64,000 bases of DNA. It comes from Sinorhizobium fredii USDA 257. GTDB lineage: Bacteria; Pseudomonadota; Alphaproteobacteria; Rhizobiales; Rhizobiaceae. The notes under the pieces were generated by a model, which was given only the letters and a program-made list of their open reading frames with translations, did no database searches and was not told the origin of the DNA. Of the stretch, positions 45,594-55,270 are shown one piece after another (the first letter of the stretch is position 1; the number at the start of each line of letters is the position of its first letter). The translations under genes and the position numbers were made by a program. The stretch covers positions 1,922,001-1,986,000 of the forward strand of contig NC_018000.1 in assembly GCF_000265205.3 (NCBI RefSeq), given 5' to 3'.

Positions 45594-46337
45594 TTAAGCG
45601 TTCAGCGCTTCCGCAATTGCGGAGAAATCAGAGGCTTTGAGCGAAGCCCCGCCGACGAGTGCGCCATCAACGTACTCAATCGCAAAGATTGACTCGGCAT
45701 TTGATGGCTTTACCGAGCCGCCGTACAGCACCGAAACGGAACCACCATCGTCCCCAAACCGCTTCTTAAGGGCGGCATGGATCGCAAGATGGACTTCAGC
45801 AATCTGGGCTACAGTAGGCACGCGTCCCGTACCAATCGCCCACACGGGCTCATAGGCAACGACAGTGTTGGCCGATGTTGCCGTCTCTGGAGCGGAACCG
45901 GCCAGCTGCCGCTCGATGACGGCAAGCGTTTGGTTCGCATCCCTTTCGCCTTGAGTTTCGCCAACGCAAATGATCGCCACCAAGCCGCTCTGGATTGCCG
46001 TCGCGGCTTTTGCGGATACCAGTGCGTCGGTCTCTCCGTGTTCGGTCCTGCGTTCCGAGTGCCCCAGGATCACGAATTTCGCACCAGCATCCAGAAGCAT
46101 ATCTGCTGAGACGTCTCCGGTAAAAGCTCCGGATTTTTGTGCGTGGCAATCTTGCGCGCCAATCAGGAGCTTCGATCCTTTGGATGCGGCGCATGCTCGC
46201 TCTATGAGCGTGAATGGGGGGATGACGACCAGGTCGCAATCGAGTCGGTCCGCCGTGGTCGTCATCGCCATGACCTCTTCTAGGGAGGAAGAGAGGCCAT
46301 TCATTTTCCAGTTTCCTGCGACTAGCTTCCTGCGCAT
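45594..46337 (-). CDS. tpiA: Triose-phosphate isomerase
   Basis: Interconverts dihydroxyacetone phosphate and glyceraldehyde 3-phosphate. 247 aa from ATG at 46337. N-terminal [13 protein letters not shown] (catalytic Lys), VILGHSERR (His), [13 protein letters not shown] (Glu) and [10 protein letters not shown] (phosphate loop) are all present. A GTG at 46346 overlapping the SDR stop as GTGA is an equally possible start and shows coupling. Probably a second, operon-borne copy serving the sugar pathway. Confidence 0.94.
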   Translation of the reverse strand: MRRKLVAGNWKMNGLSSSLEEVMAMTTTADRLDCDLVVIPPFTLIERACAASKGSKLLIGAQDCHAQKSGAFTGDVSADMLLDAGAKFVILGHSERRTEHGETDALVSAKAATAIQSGLVAIICVGETQGERDANQTLAVIERQLAGSAPETATSANTVVAYEPVWAIGTGRVPTVAQIAEVHLAIHAALKKRFGDDGGSVSVLYGGSVKPSNAESIFAIEYVDGALVGGASLKASDFSAIAEALNA

Positions 46338-46342
46338 AACGA

Positions 46343-47137
46343 TCACCAGCAGCAGAACCCGCCGTCGACGAGAAGGTCGACACCGGTCACGAAACTTGCA
46401 GCATCCGACAGGAGGAAGACGGCCGGGCCGACCATTTCATCGACCGTCGCCATGCGCTGCATCGGCGTCTGCTCCTCGAACAGCTTGGTCTGGTGCACCA
46501 TCTCGGGTCGAGTGTTCATCGGGGTGGCCGTATAGCCAGGACTGATCGTATTGACACGGATGCCGCGCCCTACCCATTCCATCGCCATCGACTTCGTCAT
46601 GTGGATCACGCCGGCCTTTGAGGCGTTATAATGGCACTGGCTGAGGCCGCGGTTGACGATCACGCCGGACATCGAGGCGATGTTGACGATCGAGCCGCGA
46701 CCGTTCTTCAGCATGGCGCGCGCCTCCGCCTGGCAGGAGAGGAAAACGCCTTTCAGGTTGATGTCCATCATCGTCTGGAATTGGCTTTCCTCCATCTCCT
46801 CCGCCGGGTTCGCATTGGCGATGCCGGCCGCATTGACGGCGAGGGTCAGCGGGCCAAGTTCCGCCTCGGTGCGGACGACTGCTTCGTTGAGCGCCGCGCT
46901 GCTGGTCACGTCCGCGGCGATCTGGATGCTGCGGCGCCCTACCTTCGCGATAAAATCTGCGGTGGTTGCGAGGCCATCGTCGGTCCGGCGGTCGAGCAGC
47001 GTGACATTTGCGCCGCATTGCGCCAGCCCCATGGCGATGCGCTGGCCAATGCCGCTGCCCGCACCGGTCACCAAGGCAACATTTCCGGAAAGATCGAACA
47101 ATTTCGGCGCGTTGAGAGTGATTTCAGACATAAACAT
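46343..47137 (-). CDS. SDR, probable polyol or sugar dehydrogenase
   Basis: 264 aa classical [15 protein letters not shown] cofactor loop near residue 25, NAAGIAN, catalytic Ser in IASMSG and [12 protein letters not shown], and the end [16 protein letters not shown] start at 47131 is equally possible. Sits 11 bp behind the sugar ATPase and is coupled to tpiA. In a sugar uptake operon ending in tpiA-tkt-tal, an SDR would oxidise the imported polyol to a ketose before phosphorylation; this is inference. Confidence 0.9.
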   Translation of the reverse strand: MFMSEITLNAPKLFDLSGNVALVTGAGSGIGQRIAMGLAQCGANVTLLDRRTDDGLATTADFIAKVGRRSIQIAADVTSSAALNEAVVRTEAELGPLTLAVNAAGIANANPAEEMEESQFQTMMDINLKGVFLSCQAEARAMLKNGRGSIVNIASMSGVIVNRGLSQCHYNASKAGVIHMTKSMAMEWVGRGIRVNTISPGYTATPMNTRPEMVHQTKLFEEQTPMQRMATVDEMVGPAVFLLSDAASFVTGVDLLVDGGFCCW

Positions 47138-47147
47138 TCTTCCCTGT

Positions 47148-48635
47148 TCAGATCGTCGCCAGTTCCATGACCGAGACGTCGTTTGCGTCCTCGCGGCTCA
47201 GGATACCCGACTGCTTACCCTTGGCCATGACCATGATGCGGCTGGATACACCGAGTACCTCCTCGAGGTCCGAACTGACCACGATCACGGCTACACCCTG
47301 CCGGGCGAGGTCCATTATGAGATCATAGATCGATGAGCGGGCACCCACATCGATGCCGCGTGTCGGTTCGTCCAGCACCACGACCTGCGGCTTGCGCGCC
47401 AGCCACTTGGCGAGCACGACCTTCTGCTGGTTACCGCCGGAAAGCTCGCTCGCATTCTGGCCGCCGCGGCCCTTGACGCCGAATTTCCTGATATAGTCCT
47501 CGGCGAACTGTTGGATACGGCGCGAGGAGAGCCAGCCGCTAGAGGCGATCTCGCCGAGATTGGCGTAGCCGATATTCTCCGCAATCGAATGATCGAGCAC
47601 GACTCCCTGAAGCTTGCGGTCCTCCGGCACGAGAACGATGCCATTGCGGATCGCGTCGATGGGGGAGCGAGGCGTAATGGCCTTGCCGCGCAGGAGCACT
47701 TCCCCGCCGGAAATAGGGTCGGCGCCGGTGATGGCGCGCACCAGTTCGGTGCGACCGGCGCCCATGAGGCCGGCGATGCCGAAGACTTCGCCCTTGCGTA
47801 CGAAAAAGTTGATGTCGCGGAAAGCGTTGGAGGGTGAGGAAAGGCTCCGGACCTCCAGCGTCACCTCATCCGTGGGCGTCGGAAGCGCCGGGAACATGCG
47901 CTCCAGGGAGCGGCCGACCATCGCCTCGACAATAGTGCGGATCGGCACGTCGCCGCTGTCGAACTCCTGCACCTTGGCGCCGTCACGCATGACGACGATG
48001 CGGTCGGCGATCTGGCGGATTTCCTCGAGGCGGTGTGAAATGTAGATGATGCCGACCCCTTCCGCCCTCAGCCGTTCGATCTGCTGGAAGAGAAGCTGAG
48101 TCTCCTCGCCACCCAGCGCGGCGGTCGGTTCGTCGAGGATGAGGAGGCGCGCATTGAGCGTCAGCGCCTTGGCGATTTCGATGAGCTGCTGCTTGCCGGT
48201 CGAAAGCCCTTCGACAAGGCGGTCGGGCGAGATGTCGAGGCCGAGCCGGTGAAGGCCGCTGCGTGCCCGATCTTCCATCGCCTTGCGATCGATCCGGCCC
48301 GCCTTCATCGGGTAGCGGCCGACGAACACGTTCTCCGCAATGGAGAGCTTCGGAAGCAGCTTCAGCTCCTGATGGATCATGCCTACCCCCTCGTCCATCG
48401 CGGCGCGGGGATCGGCGGGAGTGTAACTTTTGCCGAGCCAGGTCATTTCTCCGGCCGAGGGCTGGACGGTGCCGGAAATGATGTTCGACAGGGTCGATTT
48501 TCCGGCACCGTTTTCACCGAGCAGCGCCACGACTTCTCCCGGATAGATGTCGAGATCAACACCGTGGAGAACCTTGATCGGGCCGTAGGACTTCTGAATT
48601 CCACGGAGCGACAGGATGGGAGAGCGGGTCGTCAT
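47148..48635 (-). CDS. Sugar ABC transporter ATPase (RbsA/MglA type)
   Basis: 495 aa with two ATPase domains in tandem, as usual for ribose/xylose-type importers. First domain: GENGAGKST near residue 41 and LLILDEPTAALGG. Second: MGAGRTELVRAI in place of Walker A (normal in this family), LSGGNQQKVVLAKWL and VVVLDEPTRGIDVGA. 31 bp after the binding protein gene. Confidence 0.94.
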   Translation of the reverse strand: MTTRSPILSLRGIQKSYGPIKVLHGVDLDIYPGEVVALLGENGAGKSTLSNIISGTVQPSAGEMTWLGKSYTPADPRAAMDEGVGMIHQELKLLPKLSIAENVFVGRYPMKAGRIDRKAMEDRARSGLHRLGLDISPDRLVEGLSTGKQQLIEIAKALTLNARLLILDEPTAALGGEETQLLFQQIERLRAEGVGIIYISHRLEEIRQIADRIVVMRDGAKVQEFDSGDVPIRTIVEAMVGRSLERMFPALPTPTDEVTLEVRSLSSPSNAFRDINFFVRKGEVFGIAGLMGAGRTELVRAITGADPISGGEVLLRGKAITPRSPIDAIRNGIVLVPEDRKLQGVVLDHSIAENIGYANLGEIASSGWLSSRRIQQFAEDYIRKFGVKGRGGQNASELSGGNQQKVVLAKWLARKPQVVVLDEPTRGIDVGARSSIYDLIMDLARQGVAVIVVSSDLEEVLGVSSRIMVMAKGKQSGILSREDANDVSVMELATI

Positions 48636-48666
48636 GGCGCTGCTGCCTTTCGGGTCTGAATCCGGG

Positions 48667-49599
48667 TTACGGGTGGCTCTTCACGAATTCCGGCGCGTTC
48701 TCGCAGGTTGTCAGAACGGCGTTCGGCGTCTGACGTTCCTCGACCTTCTGGCCGGCGGCGACGGCAAGCGCGGATTCGACGGCGAGGACGCCCATCTTCT
48801 GCGTGCTCTGGGTCGCGGTGGCGATGAACGGACCCTTGCACTTGGCAAGGTATTCGAGGGCCGAGACGTCGCCGTCATAGCCGCCGATGATCACCTTGTC
48901 CGAGAGATTGGCGACATCGACCGCCTTCGCAGCGCCCATGGCGAGGCCGTCGGCCTGGCCGAAGATAATGGTGATGTCCGGATTGGCCTGCAACATGTTC
49001 TGCGCGATCGAGAAGCCCTCGTCCGCCGACCACATGTTGCTCCACTGCTGGTCGACCAGCTCGACGCCCTTGCTCTCGTCGATGGCGCGCTTGCATCCAG
49101 TGAAACGGTCGACTTCCGGCGTCGTGCCCTTCTGTCCGTGGATGATCGCCATCTTGCCCGCGCCACCGGCCTTCTCGATGATGTGCTTGCAGACGGCGTA
49201 AGCGGATTCGACGCTCTCGCCAGCGATGAAGGTATCACCCGGCGCGCCTTCCGGAACGCGGTCGACGTTGATCACCGGAATGCCAGCTTCGCGGGCAAGG
49301 CGGGTCGGCACAGCAGCGGCGGCGGCCCCGGCCGGGATATAGATGAACGCATCGATGTCCTGGGTCATCAGGTCCTGCACCTGACTGACCTGGGTGTTCG
49401 TGTCGTTCTTCGCGTCGACGACGACCACGTCAATGCCCTTCTCCTTGGCGTGTTTTTCGACGCCGAGCTTGATCTGGTTGAAGAAGTCAGCCTGGAGGTT
49501 CGGAACGGCAAGGCCGATCTTTTTTACCTCCGCAGCGGCCGCGGGAGACGCAAGCACCGCAGCCGCGGTTGCTGTCATCAGGAGTTTGGACAACTTCAT
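48667..49599 (-). CDS. Sugar ABC transporter periplasmic binding protein (RbsB type)
   Basis: 310 aa. Signal peptide about residues 1-23 (MKLSKLLMTATAAAVLASPA, cleavage near AAA-AEV). Mature type I fold with IGLAVPNLQADFFNQIKLGV, NDTNTQVSQVQDLM and VIIGGYDGD. GGAGGAG lies 6 nt before the ATG at 49599. Unlike the other three binding-protein genes in the window, no strong hairpin follows it; only 31 bp separate it from the ATPase. Confidence 0.93.
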   Translation of the reverse strand: MKLSKLLMTATAAAVLASPAAAAEVKKIGLAVPNLQADFFNQIKLGVEKHAKEKGIDVVVVDAKNDTNTQVSQVQDLMTQDIDAFIYIPAGAAAAAVPTRLAREAGIPVINVDRVPEGAPGDTFIAGESVESAYAVCKHIIEKAGGAGKMAIIHGQKGTTPEVDRFTGCKRAIDESKGVELVDQQWSNMWSADEGFSIAQNMLQANPDITIIFGQADGLAMGAAKAVDVANLSDKVIIGGYDGDVSALEYLAKCKGPFIATATQSTQKMGVLAVESALAVAAGQKVEERQTPNAVLTTCENAPEFVKSHP

Positions 49600-49732
49600 A
49601 GTTTTCTCCTCCGAGTTGTTTGGTGGCTTCCTGTCCTGGCAGAAGGGGACCACCCACCCTTTTTGTCGGCCCGCACCATTGCTGACCGTTTTCGATGCCC
49701 AGCCGCGTCCGCGCAGGCGGGGCGAATAATCG

Positions 49733-50707
49733 TTACTTGCGTTTGCGGTAAGTCTCGGCGGTCACGGCGAGCACGATGACGCCGCCGATAATGACCTGCT
49801 GCATAAACGGGGAGACGCTGAGCAGGTTGAGGCCATTGCGCAGCACGCCGATGATCAGCACGCCGATGATGGTACCGCCGATGCCGCCAGTGCCGCCGGA
49901 GAGAGAGGTGCCACCGATGACAACCGCCGCGATGGCGTCGAGTTCATAGGACACGCCCGAGGACGGCTGCACAGAGTCGAGGCGCGCCGCGAGCACCATG
50001 CCAGAAAGACCGGCGAGCAAGCTCGACACGACATAGACGAGCACGGTTGCACGGTTCACGTTGATGCCTGCGAGTCGAGCAACTTCAGCGTTGCCGCCGA
50101 TCGCATAGAGCGAGCGCCCGCCATGACGGTAGCGGAGATAGAGCAATCCGACGATAAAGACCACCAGCATCACGGCTACGGTTAGCGTCAGGACGCCGCC
50201 AAAACGAACGATCGCCATTGTATTAAACCAGGCGGGAAAGCCGATGAGCTGCTGTCCGTCGGTGATCATGTTTGCAAGGCCGCGCGCAATCGACATCATG
50301 GCGAGCGTCGCGATAAAGGCCGGCACGTTGAAGCGCGTTATGAGCAGCCCCGCGACAAGGCCATTGAGCGAGGCAACCAGCAGCGCGAGTGGGATGGCCA
50401 ACCACATCGGCACGCCCGCCATTATGTTCAGATAACCGAGCACCATCATCGCCAGCGCCATGACGGAGCCGACCGCAAGATCGATCCCGCCGATCAGGAT
50501 GACCAATGTCATGCCTACGGCCATAACGCCAAGCACCGTGATCTGATCGAGCACATTGAGAAAGTTCCGGACCGATAGGAATTTGTCACTTGCGAAGGTC
50601 AGGAAGAGGCACAGGACGATGAGACCAATTAAGGGCCCGGTTGCACCCCGCAGCGAGGGCAGCACTCTTCGGCCGACCACATCGTGTGTTTTCGCTAGCG
50701 CCACCAT
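49733..50707 (-). CDS. Sugar ABC transporter permease (RbsC type)
   Basis: 324 aa, about eight to ten membrane segments. GMTLVILIGGIDLAVGSVMAL, GLLITRFNVPAFIATLAMMS and LDAIAAVVIGGTSLSGGTGG are signature stretches of RbsC-like permeases. GGAGG lies 4 nt before the ATG at 50707. First gene of the leftward operon, so the order here is permease, binding protein, ATPase. Confidence 0.94.
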   Translation of the reverse strand: MVALAKTHDVVGRRVLPSLRGATGPLIGLIVLCLFLTFASDKFLSVRNFLNVLDQITVLGVMAVGMTLVILIGGIDLAVGSVMALAMMVLGYLNIMAGVPMWLAIPLALLVASLNGLVAGLLITRFNVPAFIATLAMMSIARGLANMITDGQQLIGFPAWFNTMAIVRFGGVLTLTVAVMLVVFIVGLLYLRYRHGGRSLYAIGGNAEVARLAGINVNRATVLVYVVSSLLAGLSGMVLAARLDSVQPSSGVSYELDAIAAVVIGGTSLSGGTGGIGGTIIGVLIIGVLRNGLNLLSVSPFMQQVIIGGVIVLAVTAETYRKRK

Positions 50708-50754
50708 AAATCCTCCTTCTCCAGCTATCTGCAGGCTCCCCACCGAAGCTAGCA

Positions 50755-50907
50755 TAAATATTCACTAGTGTCTGCAAATTCATACATTAGCATTGATCGA
50801 CGTGTCAACGAATATTCTTGCGCCCAGGGAAATTGGTTACAGAATGGGTTTGGCGCTTGACAACGCCGCTCAATCTGCAAACATATTGCGTAGTGTATAA
50901 ATATTCC
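50755..50907. promoter_or_regulatory. Divergent promoter of the sugar locus with AATATTC boxes
   Basis: Between the permease and the split transketolase. ATAAATATTCAC at 50755-50766, GAATATTC near 50810 and ATAAATATTCC at 50897-50907 share a core with the palindrome around 54240 before the SorC-type gene, so they are candidate operators of that regulator. The outer boxes could also be -10 elements. Confidence 0.45.
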
Positions 50908-50921
50908 GTATGAGAGGTAAC

Positions 50922-51731
50922 ATGCAGCCGAACGATCTCGACCGCATCGCTCGACAGATACGCCTTCGCGATCTGCAAGCGGTTTTCGAAGCCGGCGCCG
51001 GCCACATCGGCGGGGAGATGTCCGCAATAGACATTCTGACGGCGCTCTATTTTCGCGTGCTGCGCATCTGGCCCGAACAGCCGAAGCATCCGGAGCGCGA
51101 CCGTTTCGTACTGTCGAAAGGCCATGTGGCGCTAGCGCTCTATGTGACGCTCGCCAAGCGTGGCTTCATAGCGGAAGAAGAAATCAGCACATTCCTGAAG
51201 CCACATTCCCGCCTGAACGGGCATCCGAACTGCAACAAGGTTCCGGGCGTCGAGACCAACACAGGCCCGCTTGGGCACGGCCTGCCGGTTGCAGTCGGCA
51301 TGGCGAAGGCCGCCAAGCTGACCGGCGCGAATTACCGCACCTATGTCATGACCGGTGACGGCGAGATGCAGGAGGGATCGAACTGGGAGGCGATCGCATC
51401 GGCCGCGCAGTTCGGCCTCGACAACCTGACCCTGATCATCGACCACAACCGCTTCCAGCAGGGCGCGGCGCTGAAGGACACCAACAACCTTGCTCCCTTT
51501 CCCGCCAAGCTCGAAGCCTTCGGCTGGGACGTCACCGAGATCAACGGCAACGCCATGGACGAGATCGTGCCCGCGCTGGAGCGCCGCGGCGAACGCCCGC
51601 ACTGCATCGTCGCCCATACCAACAAGGGCCACGGCATTTCCTTCATGCAGGACAAGGTCGACTGGCACCACAAGGTGCCGAATGCAGAACAATACAAAAT
51701 AGCCGTGGCTGAGCTTTCGGAGGCCCTGTAA
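50922..51731 (+). CDS. Transketolase N-terminal half (ThDP-binding subunit)
   Basis: 269 aa subunit of a two-piece transketolase. The His motif GAGHIGGEMSAIDIL, LSKGHVALALYVTLA, GPLGHGLPVAVGMA and TGDGEMQEGSNWEAIASAAQ (ThDP and Mg) are present. The ATG at 50922 follows GAGAGG. Its stop overlaps the next start as TAATG. Split transketolases serve special substrates (for example apulose 4-phosphate in apiose breakdown); here the product would enter the tkt/tal/tpi enzymes of the divergent operon. Confidence 0.93.
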   Translation: MQPNDLDRIARQIRLRDLQAVFEAGAGHIGGEMSAIDILTALYFRVLRIWPEQPKHPERDRFVLSKGHVALALYVTLAKRGFIAEEEISTFLKPHSRLNGHPNCNKVPGVETNTGPLGHGLPVAVGMAKAAKLTGANYRTYVMTGDGEMQEGSNWEAIASAAQFGLDNLTLIIDHNRFQQGAALKDTNNLAPFPAKLEAFGWDVTEINGNAMDEIVPALERRGERPHCIVAHTNKGHGISFMQDKVDWHHKVPNAEQYKIAVAELSEAL

Positions 51732-52699
51732 TGAAGGATGTGATCCCCTCTCCCAAGCTGCACGATTGCCGAGACGCCTTCGTTGCCGTGCTGGAGCGCC
51801 TGGGCGCAGATAACCCCAAGGTCGTGGCGGTCTGCAACGACTCCGTCGGCTCGTCCAAGCTCGGCGGCTTCAAGTCCAAATGGCCGGAACGGCTGGTTAA
51901 TGTCGGCATCGCCGAACAGAACATGGTGGGCGTGGGCGCGGGCCTTGCAAATGGCGGGCTGCTACCCTTCGTCTGCGGCGCCGCCTGCTTCCTGACCGGC
52001 CGGTCGCTGGAACAGATAAAGGCCGACATCGCCTATTCGAACGCGAACGTGAAGCTGGTCGGAATATCTTCCGGCATGGCCTATGGCGAACTTGGTCCGA
52101 CGCACCATTCCATCGAGGATTTCGCCTGGACCCGCGTGCTGCCGAATCTGCCCGTGATTGCGCCCTGTGATTCGATCGAAACGGCCGCGGCCGTGGAATG
52201 GGCGGCTCATTACGAGGGTCCGGTCTTCCTGCGCCTGTCGCGCGTCGGCGTCCCGGATCTCCTTCCGCCGGGTCACAAGTTCGAGGTGGGCAAGGCCAAC
52301 CTGCTGCGCGACGGCGACGACATCACCCTTGTCGCCAACGGCACGCTGACCCATCGCATGCTCAAGGCGGCCGATATCTTGGCTGAACAGGGATTCGAGG
52401 CTCGCGTCCTCAACATGGCGACGGTCCGGCCGATTGATGTCGAGGCCGTGGTGGCTGCCGCCCGCGAAACCGGCGCCATCCTGACAGCCGAAGAACATTC
52501 CACCTTTGGCGGCCTTGGTTCGGCAATTGCAGAATTCGTGGTGGCCGAAGCCCCAGTGCCGATGAAGATCCTCGGCGTTCCGGGCATCTTTGCCCCTACC
52601 GGTTCGGCCGAATTCCTGCTCGACGAATTCGGCATGTCGCCTGCCGCCATCGCCGAGGCGGCCGTAGCATTGATTGCACGCAAGTCTTCCCGCGCATGA
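51731..52699 (+). CDS. Transketolase C-terminal half
   Basis: 322 aa, pyrimidine-binding plus C-terminal domains. NVGIAEQNMVGVGAGLANGG (with the catalytic Glu), GELGPTHHSIEDFAWTRVLPN, VFLRLSRVGVPDLL and ILTAEEHSTFGGLGSAIAEF match. One-base overlap with the N-terminal half makes equal production likely. Confidence 0.93.
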   Translation: MKDVIPSPKLHDCRDAFVAVLERLGADNPKVVAVCNDSVGSSKLGGFKSKWPERLVNVGIAEQNMVGVGAGLANGGLLPFVCGAACFLTGRSLEQIKADIAYSNANVKLVGISSGMAYGELGPTHHSIEDFAWTRVLPNLPVIAPCDSIETAAAVEWAAHYEGPVFLRLSRVGVPDLLPPGHKFEVGKANLLRDGDDITLVANGTLTHRMLKAADILAEQGFEARVLNMATVRPIDVEAVVAAARETGAILTAEEHSTFGGLGSAIAEFVVAEAPVPMKILGVPGIFAPTGSAEFLLDEFGMSPAAIAEAAVALIARKSSRA

Positions 52700-52779
52700 T
52701 TGTGCGGGTTTAGATTTCGTGCCGGGCGCGGCCAACCCTCCCTGTCGCCGCGCCCCAATTTCTACCTGCCGGAGCCACC

Positions 52780-54249
52780 ATGACAACCGCCATTCTCGCC
52801 ATCGACCAGGGCACCACGAATTCCAAGGCCGTGCTCGTTTCCACCAGCGGGGAAATCCTGTCACGCGGCTCTTCTCCTGTTGGCATCGAACATCCCCAGC
52901 CTGGCTGGGTCGAACAGAGTCCGCTGCGTATTTGGGAATCGGTGCAGGAAGCGATCGCCGCCTGCCTGCAGGCCGCCCCTGTTGTGGATGTCCTCGGCAT
53001 TGCAATATCCAATCAGCGCGAGTCCGTTACGGTGTGGGATGCCAGCACGGGAGAACCGCTCGGCCCGGTGGTGAGCTGGCAGTGCCGCCGCAGCGCGCCG
53101 ACCTGCGCCGAACTGATCGCGGCGGGTCATGGCGCGCGCGTCCAGGCGCTTACGGGACTTCCCATCGATCCGATGTTCCCAGGCCCGAAGATGAAGTGGT
53201 TGCTCGACCGCATGCCCGCCGGTCACAGGGTCCGGCTCGGAACGATCGACGCTTGGCTGATCCATTGCTTCACGGACGGCGCGGTCCACGCATGCGATGC
53301 CGCCAACGCCGCCCGCAGCCAGCTCTACGACCTCAACGGACAGGTCTGGAGTGACGAACTGTGCGGCCTTTTCGGTGTGCCGAAATCCGCCCTGCCGGAG
53401 GTACGCGACAGCGCCGCGAGTTTCGGAACGACGAAGAATGTGCCAGGCCTCCGCGACGGTATTCCAATCGCCTCGGCCATCGGCGACAGCCATGCCGCCC
53501 TCTTCGGCCACGGTGCCTTCAATCCCGGCGACGGCAAGGTGACCTTTGGCACCGGCTCGTCGATCATGACGACCCTGCCCCGCTTCATTGCCCCAGAGCG
53601 GGGTATTACCACGACGATCGCCTGGTCGATCGCCGGAAAACCAACCTATGCGTTCGAGGGCAACATCCTCGTCTCGGCCGCCGCCCTGCCCTGGATGGCC
53701 GAGATGCTGGGCCTTCCGGATATACAAGCCCTCACCGATCTCGCCGCAACCGCTGAGCCCGGCGGGCCGGGCTTCGTGCCGGCTTTCGTCGGCCTCGGTG
53801 CGCCCTACTGGCATGCTGATGCACGAGCACTGTTTTCAGGCATCACCTTCAACACGACCCGCGCCCAAATGGCCCGAGCCGTAACCGATTCCATGGCCTT
53901 TCAAGTCCATGACGTCTTCAAGGCGATGTCCGATCAATCGCCGACGCCACTCGGTTGTCTCTACGTCGATGGCGGGCCAAGCCAGAACACTTTCCTCATG
54001 CAATGCGTGGCCGACACGCTGAACCACGTCATCATCCAATGCGACGCGCCCGAGGCCTCCGCCCTTGGTGCGGCGTACCTCGCTGGCCTTTCGCTGGGTG
54101 TCTGGTCCGATCTTGCCGCGATCGCGGCCCTGCCCCGCGCCGGCAATCCCATCGTGCCGCGTGCCTGCGATGCTTCAGATCGCCTACTGGTTTGGCAGGA
54201 CGCGATCTACCGCTCGACCGCTCCGGGTTCTTCAACTATGAGTGAATAA
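52780..54249 (+). CDS. FGGY-family sugar kinase
   Basis: Phosphorylates a ketose, polyol or related sugar. 489 aa. The N-terminal phosphate loop AIDQGTTNSKAVLVS, the IGIAISNQRESV-type strand (here ALGIAISNQRES variant), KVTFGTGSSIM and YVDGGPSQNTFLMQ with ASALGAAYLAGLSLG near the end are FGGY hallmarks. GGAG before the ATG. Third in the rightward operon; the substrate is likely the ketose produced by an SDR, giving the transketolase donor. It resembles glycerol kinase/erythritol kinase-like members; the substrate is not assigned. Confidence 0.93.
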   Translation: MTTAILAIDQGTTNSKAVLVSTSGEILSRGSSPVGIEHPQPGWVEQSPLRIWESVQEAIAACLQAAPVVDVLGIAISNQRESVTVWDASTGEPLGPVVSWQCRRSAPTCAELIAAGHGARVQALTGLPIDPMFPGPKMKWLLDRMPAGHRVRLGTIDAWLIHCFTDGAVHACDAANAARSQLYDLNGQVWSDELCGLFGVPKSALPEVRDSAASFGTTKNVPGLRDGIPIASAIGDSHAALFGHGAFNPGDGKVTFGTGSSIMTTLPRFIAPERGITTTIAWSIAGKPTYAFEGNILVSAAALPWMAEMLGLPDIQALTDLAATAEPGGPGFVPAFVGLGAPYWHADARALFSGITFNTTRAQMARAVTDSMAFQVHDVFKAMSDQSPTPLGCLYVDGGPSQNTFLMQCVADTLNHVIIQCDAPEASALGAAYLAGLSLGVWSDLAAIAALPRAGNPIVPRACDASDRLLVWQDAIYRSTAPGSSTMSE

Positions 54250-54259
54250 AAATTCACTC
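54240..54259. promoter_or_regulatory. Perfect palindrome, probable SorC-regulator operator
   Basis: GAGTGAA, 6-bp spacer TAAAAA, TTCACTC. It overlaps the kinase stop codon and lies 12 bp before the regulator ATG, so binding would give autoregulation. Shares GTGAATA/TATTCAC with the divergent promoter at 50755-50907. Confidence 0.6.
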
Positions 54260-54271
54260 CCGGAGGCCCCC

Positions 54272-55222
54272 ATGGGACGGCTCAACGAGCTGCGACTAAT
54301 AGCCCGCGTTGCCCAGATGTACCATATCGAAGGCAAGCTCCAGGCGGAGATCGCCGAGGTTATGCATATGTCACAGGCCACCGTTTCGCGCATGCTGAAG
54401 CGGGCCGAGCAGGAAGACATCGTGCGCACGACAGTCATCCCGCCGGCGGGGACATTTACCGAGCTCGAATCCGCGCTGCGCGAACGCTATGCGCTAACGG
54501 AGGCCATTGTCATCGACTGTTCCGAGGACCGCGACGGGGCGATCATGGCCCGCATCGGCGAGGCCGCAGCCCACTTCCTCGAAGTCACCCTGCAGCAGGA
54601 CGAGATTGTCGGCGTCTCGAGCTGGAGCCAGACCATTCTGCGCATGGTGGACAACATCCATCCGCTCAAGAACGCCAAGGCCAAGTACATCGTCCAGATC
54701 CTCGGTGGCATGGGCGACGCCTCGGTGCAGACCCATGCCACGCAGCTCATGGCGCGACTGGGACGGCTTACTGGCGGCGAGCCGCGGCTCCTCCTCGTCC
54801 AGGGTATCACCTCCTCGCGCGAGGCAAAGCTCGTCATGCTGGCCGACCCTGTCGTGCGTGAGACGATGGACCTCTTCGGCCGTCTCAGCCTTGCCATCGT
54901 CGGCATCGGCGCGGTCGAGCCGTCCGAACTCCTCGCCCGCTCCGGCAACGTCTTCTCCCGTCAGGAAATGGCGATGCTGCACGAGGCGGGCGCGGTTGGC
55001 GAGATCTCCTACCGGTTCTATGACAAGGACGGAAAACCGGTCGAAACGCCCCTCAACGAGCGCGTCATCGGCATTTCGCTGGAGGACCTGCGCAAGACTG
55101 ACCGGGTTATCGCACTGGCGGGCGGGGAATCGAAAACCCAGGCCATCGCCGGTGCCCTGAAACTCGGCATCATCGATGTGCTTGTCACCGACAAGTTCAC
55201 CGCAGCACGCCTCACGGCCTGA
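54272..55222 (+). CDS. SorC/DeoR-type sugar-binding transcriptional regulator
   Basis: 316 aa. N-terminal helix-turn-helix at about residues 20-45 (KLQAEIAEVMHMSQATVSRML), then a sugar-phosphate-binding domain with VGVSSWSQT and IVGIGAVEPSELL, ending VIALAGGESKTQAIAGALKL. The same family as the erythritol regulator EryD. GGAGG lies 5 nt before the ATG at 54272, which settles the start over a GTG at 54242. It likely controls both divergent operons. Confidence 0.93.
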   Translation: MGRLNELRLIARVAQMYHIEGKLQAEIAEVMHMSQATVSRMLKRAEQEDIVRTTVIPPAGTFTELESALRERYALTEAIVIDCSEDRDGAIMARIGEAAAHFLEVTLQQDEIVGVSSWSQTILRMVDNIHPLKNAKAKYIVQILGGMGDASVQTHATQLMARLGRLTGGEPRLLLVQGITSSREAKLVMLADPVVRETMDLFGRLSLAIVGIGAVEPSELLARSGNVFSRQEMAMLHEAGAVGEISYRFYDKDGKPVETPLNERVIGISLEDLRKTDRVIALAGGESKTQAIAGALKLGIIDVLVTDKFTAARLTA

Positions 55223-55270
55223 TCCATTCGGATCAGTCCTCGGCCTGCTGCGCTTTATGGAGGAAAGACC

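Noticed and set aside
48616..49779. A 387-codon open frame on the plus strand
   Set aside because: Antisense to the sugar binding-protein gene, which has a signal peptide and family motifs; no match of its own.
51962..53005. A 347-codon open frame on the minus strand
   Set aside because: Antisense to the split transketolase and kinase; composition rich in Arg/Gly/His typical of shadows.
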